A DNA stretch of 64,000 bases from NCBI GenBank assembly GCA_030063045.1, contig JAQSEB010000208.1, forward strand, positions 186,001 to 250,000. The letters are read 5' to 3'. A program made the translations under genes and the position numbers. Positions 63,686-64,000 of the stretch are shown here, piece by piece. The DNA comes from Pratylenchus scribneri (lineage: Eukaryota; Nematoda; Chromadorea; Rhabditida; Pratylenchidae). Under the pieces are notes generated by a model that ran no database searches, was not told the origin of the DNA, and saw nothing but the letters and a program-made list of their open reading frames with translations. The first letter of the stretch is position 1. Each line of letters opens with the position of its first letter.

Positions 63686-63743
63686 ATGGACGATGAAATG
63701 TTAGTCAATGAAATAATAGAATGCCGTCAATGTCATCAAAATT
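63686..63743 (+). CDS. First exon of a second CxxC gene, continues beyond the window
   Basis: Encodes MDDEMLVNEIIECRQCHQN and ends at a GTAGGT donor in the same phase (1) and at the same place after CxxC as exon 1 of the minus-strand gene at 62.6 kb, which supports paralogy. No acceptor exon is recognisable in the remaining 257 bases, so the gene is partial. Confidence 0.5.
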
Positions 63744-64000
63744 GTAGGTTTAAATTTTAAAAATATTTTTATTTATTTTTTTATAAAATTTTCTTTTAAA
63801 AATTATTATTTTTACAAATTTTTAAATTTTTTAAAATTCATAAATTCACCCCTCTCCCAAATAAATAAATTATATTATTTTAAGCTAAAAATTTTTCGTT
63901 TACAGTTGATTTTATTTTAAATTGAAATTTTATTTTAATATTTTATATTTTCCAAAATTTTTAAAATTTAATAAATTCAGAAGTTTTGAATAAATATTTA
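63744..64000 (+). other. Probable intron sequence at the window edge
   Basis: AT-rich and without coding features; probably intron 1 of the CxxC gene. Confidence 0.35.

Overview
The window is very AT-rich eukaryotic DNA with short introns (many of about 40-50 bases, GT...AG, often TTTTCAG acceptors), nematode-type chemoreceptors, many small secreted proteins and abundant MITE-like repeats. Base composition, gene content and intron style suggest a nematode, and most resemble a root-knot nematode (Meloidogyne-like). That genus call is inference, not proof. Most genes are split into small exons. I assembled gene models by hand from exon homology, splice sites and reading phase, and exon coordinates are given in each entry.

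Layout. 1-5 kb: MITEs (a poly-G element with inverted ends, a long palindrome with a 9-bp target duplication), a GC-rich repeat and one small secreted peptide. 5-14 kb: a frameshifted SPRY gene, a GGTACCG-rich MITE, a small secreted peptide, a large inverted repeat around CCCTAA-like tandem repeats, an eight-cysteine knottin-like secreted peptide and an intact SPRY gene. 14-21.5 kb: a seven-exon gene for a secreted protein-kinase-like protein, and a secreted protein with two FLYWCH-like zinc fingers. 21.9-29.5 kb: a satellite of about nineteen 320-bp units, then six 59-bp double-hairpin units, then a 345-bp tandem repeat. 29.7-37 kb: SPRY pseudogene fragments, a seven-cysteine secreted protein and a broken M13 (neprilysin-type) metallopeptidase. 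37.8-39.4 kb: an intact 7TM chemoreceptor. 41.1-42.8 kb: a 5'-truncated Tc1/mariner element split by a hAT-type MITE. 43-51.5 kb: four SPRY genes arranged as two divergent pairs. 52.2-56.4 kb: a complete, apparently very young non-autonomous BEL/Pao-type LTR retrotransposon sitting inside an already broken SPRY copy. 57-64 kb: a frameshifted chemoreceptor, a secreted proline-rich repeat protein, a hAT-type MITE carrying a tRNA-like segment, and a head-to-head pair of small CxxC genes, the second running off the window.

The dominant theme is one gene family: an N-terminal coiled coil, a short F-box-like segment, then a SPRY domain. It is present as six near-complete copies and at least five fragments, with copies in every state of decay. 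Together with the secreted kinase-like, FLYWCH-like, cystine-knot and proline-rich proteins, this looks like a fast-evolving, repeat-driven accessory region of the kind where parasite secreted proteins arise. No expression or host-interaction evidence is available from sequence alone.
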